A stretch of 5,466 nucleotides of DNA from Gammaproteobacteria bacterium. GTDB taxonomy: Bacteria; Pseudomonadota; Gammaproteobacteria; SZUA-229. The notes under the pieces are model-generated. The model saw only the letters and a program-made list of their open reading frames with translations, made no database searches and was not told the origin of the DNA. This document shows positions 5,207-5,466 of the stretch, piece by piece (within the stretch, counting starts at the first letter, position 1; the number at the start of each line of letters is the position of its first letter). The DNA lies in assembly GCA_029880105.1 (NCBI GenBank), contig JAOUPA010000126.1, positions 1 through 5,466 on the forward strand, read 5' to 3'. Position numbers and translations under genes: made by a program.

Positions 5207-5466
5207 ATGCATTTTCATGTCATTACCCTGTTTCCTGAAATGGTCGAGCAGATGTGCGAATTCGGCGTTTTGGGGCGGGCCATCAAGCGCGGTATTATCG
5301 AGCTGACTTGCTGGAACCCGAGAGATTATACGCAGGATAAACACCGTACGGTTGATGACCGGCCTTATGGTGGTGGTCCCGGTATGCTGATGAAGGTTCA
5401 GCCATTGGCCGATGCGATTATCGCAGCCAGGCAGCAGGCTGGAGAGAACGCAAAGGTCGTTTATCT
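5207..5466 (+). CDS. trmD: tRNA (guanine-N1)-methyltransferase TrmD, 5' part
   Basis: TrmD transfers a methyl group from S-adenosylmethionine to N1 of G37 in tRNAs, next to the anticodon, preventing +1 frameshifts. The window holds 86 complete codons of about 250. The N-terminus follows the E. coli protein closely: a LFPEM segment (8-12), GVLGRAIKRG, WNPRDYTQDKHRTVDDRPYGGGPGM (36-60) and VQPLADAI. The reading frame ends in KVVY and a cut codon CT, which can only be Leu. The trefoil-knot cofactor site lies in the missing part. GGGG (5196-5199) is 7 bases from the ATG and serves as ribosome binding site. rplS would be expected next, outside the window. Confidence 0.97.
   Translation, partial: MHFHVITLFPEMVEQMCEFGVLGRAIKRGIIELTCWNPRDYTQDKHRTVDDRPYGGGPGMLMKVQPLADAIIAARQQAGENAKVVY

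Overview
The window looks like a chromosomal segment of a gammaproteobacterium. The anchor is the block at 4384-5466, rpsP, rimM and trmD in the order familiar from Escherichia coli. The TrmD and RimM sequences look gammaproteobacterial, and the base composition is moderate with AT-rich intergenic stretches. I cannot name an order or genus.

Left part (1-3000) is accessory and encodes exported or surface-type proteins. A lipoprotein gene of unknown family runs off the left edge on the minus strand (1-613). It diverges, across a 222-base AT-rich spacer with candidate promoters on both strands, from a 430-residue mosaic secreted protein (836-2128). That protein combines a signal peptide, an N-terminal beta-rich domain, a short run of thrombospondin type 3-like Asp-rich repeats, an IPT/TIG-like domain and a C-terminal DUF1554-like domain. 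Convergent to it is a second exported protein (2991-2311, minus) with thrombospondin type 3-like repeats and a C-terminal pair of dockerin/EF-hand-like calcium loops. The two convergent genes are separated by a good rho-independent terminator hairpin.

Middle part (3001-4383): a 14-base perfect palindrome lies between the minus-strand TSP3 gene and a divergent plus-strand gene for a cytosolic family 2 glycosyltransferase. That enzyme carries an extra C-terminal Rossmann-like (PglD-N-like) domain. Its start is unclear because the strong ribosome binding site is followed by an ATG-TAA start-stop pair, not by an in-frame start. A near-palindromic GC-rich hairpin sits at its inter-domain linker. 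A weaker terminator follows the gene.

Right part (4300-5466): a candidate promoter with a GC-rich discriminator, then rpsP (bS16), rimM (30S maturation factor) and trmD (tRNA m1G37 methyltransferase, cut by the window end), with gaps of 22 and 21 bases. These form a housekeeping translation operon. The accessory genes upstream are separated from it by a terminator and promoter.

I saw no RNA genes, CRISPR array, insertion sequence, attachment site or defence system. The points most worth a second look are the multidomain surface protein, the glycosyltransferase start region and its intragenic inverted repeat. I do not see evidence for a wholly new system.
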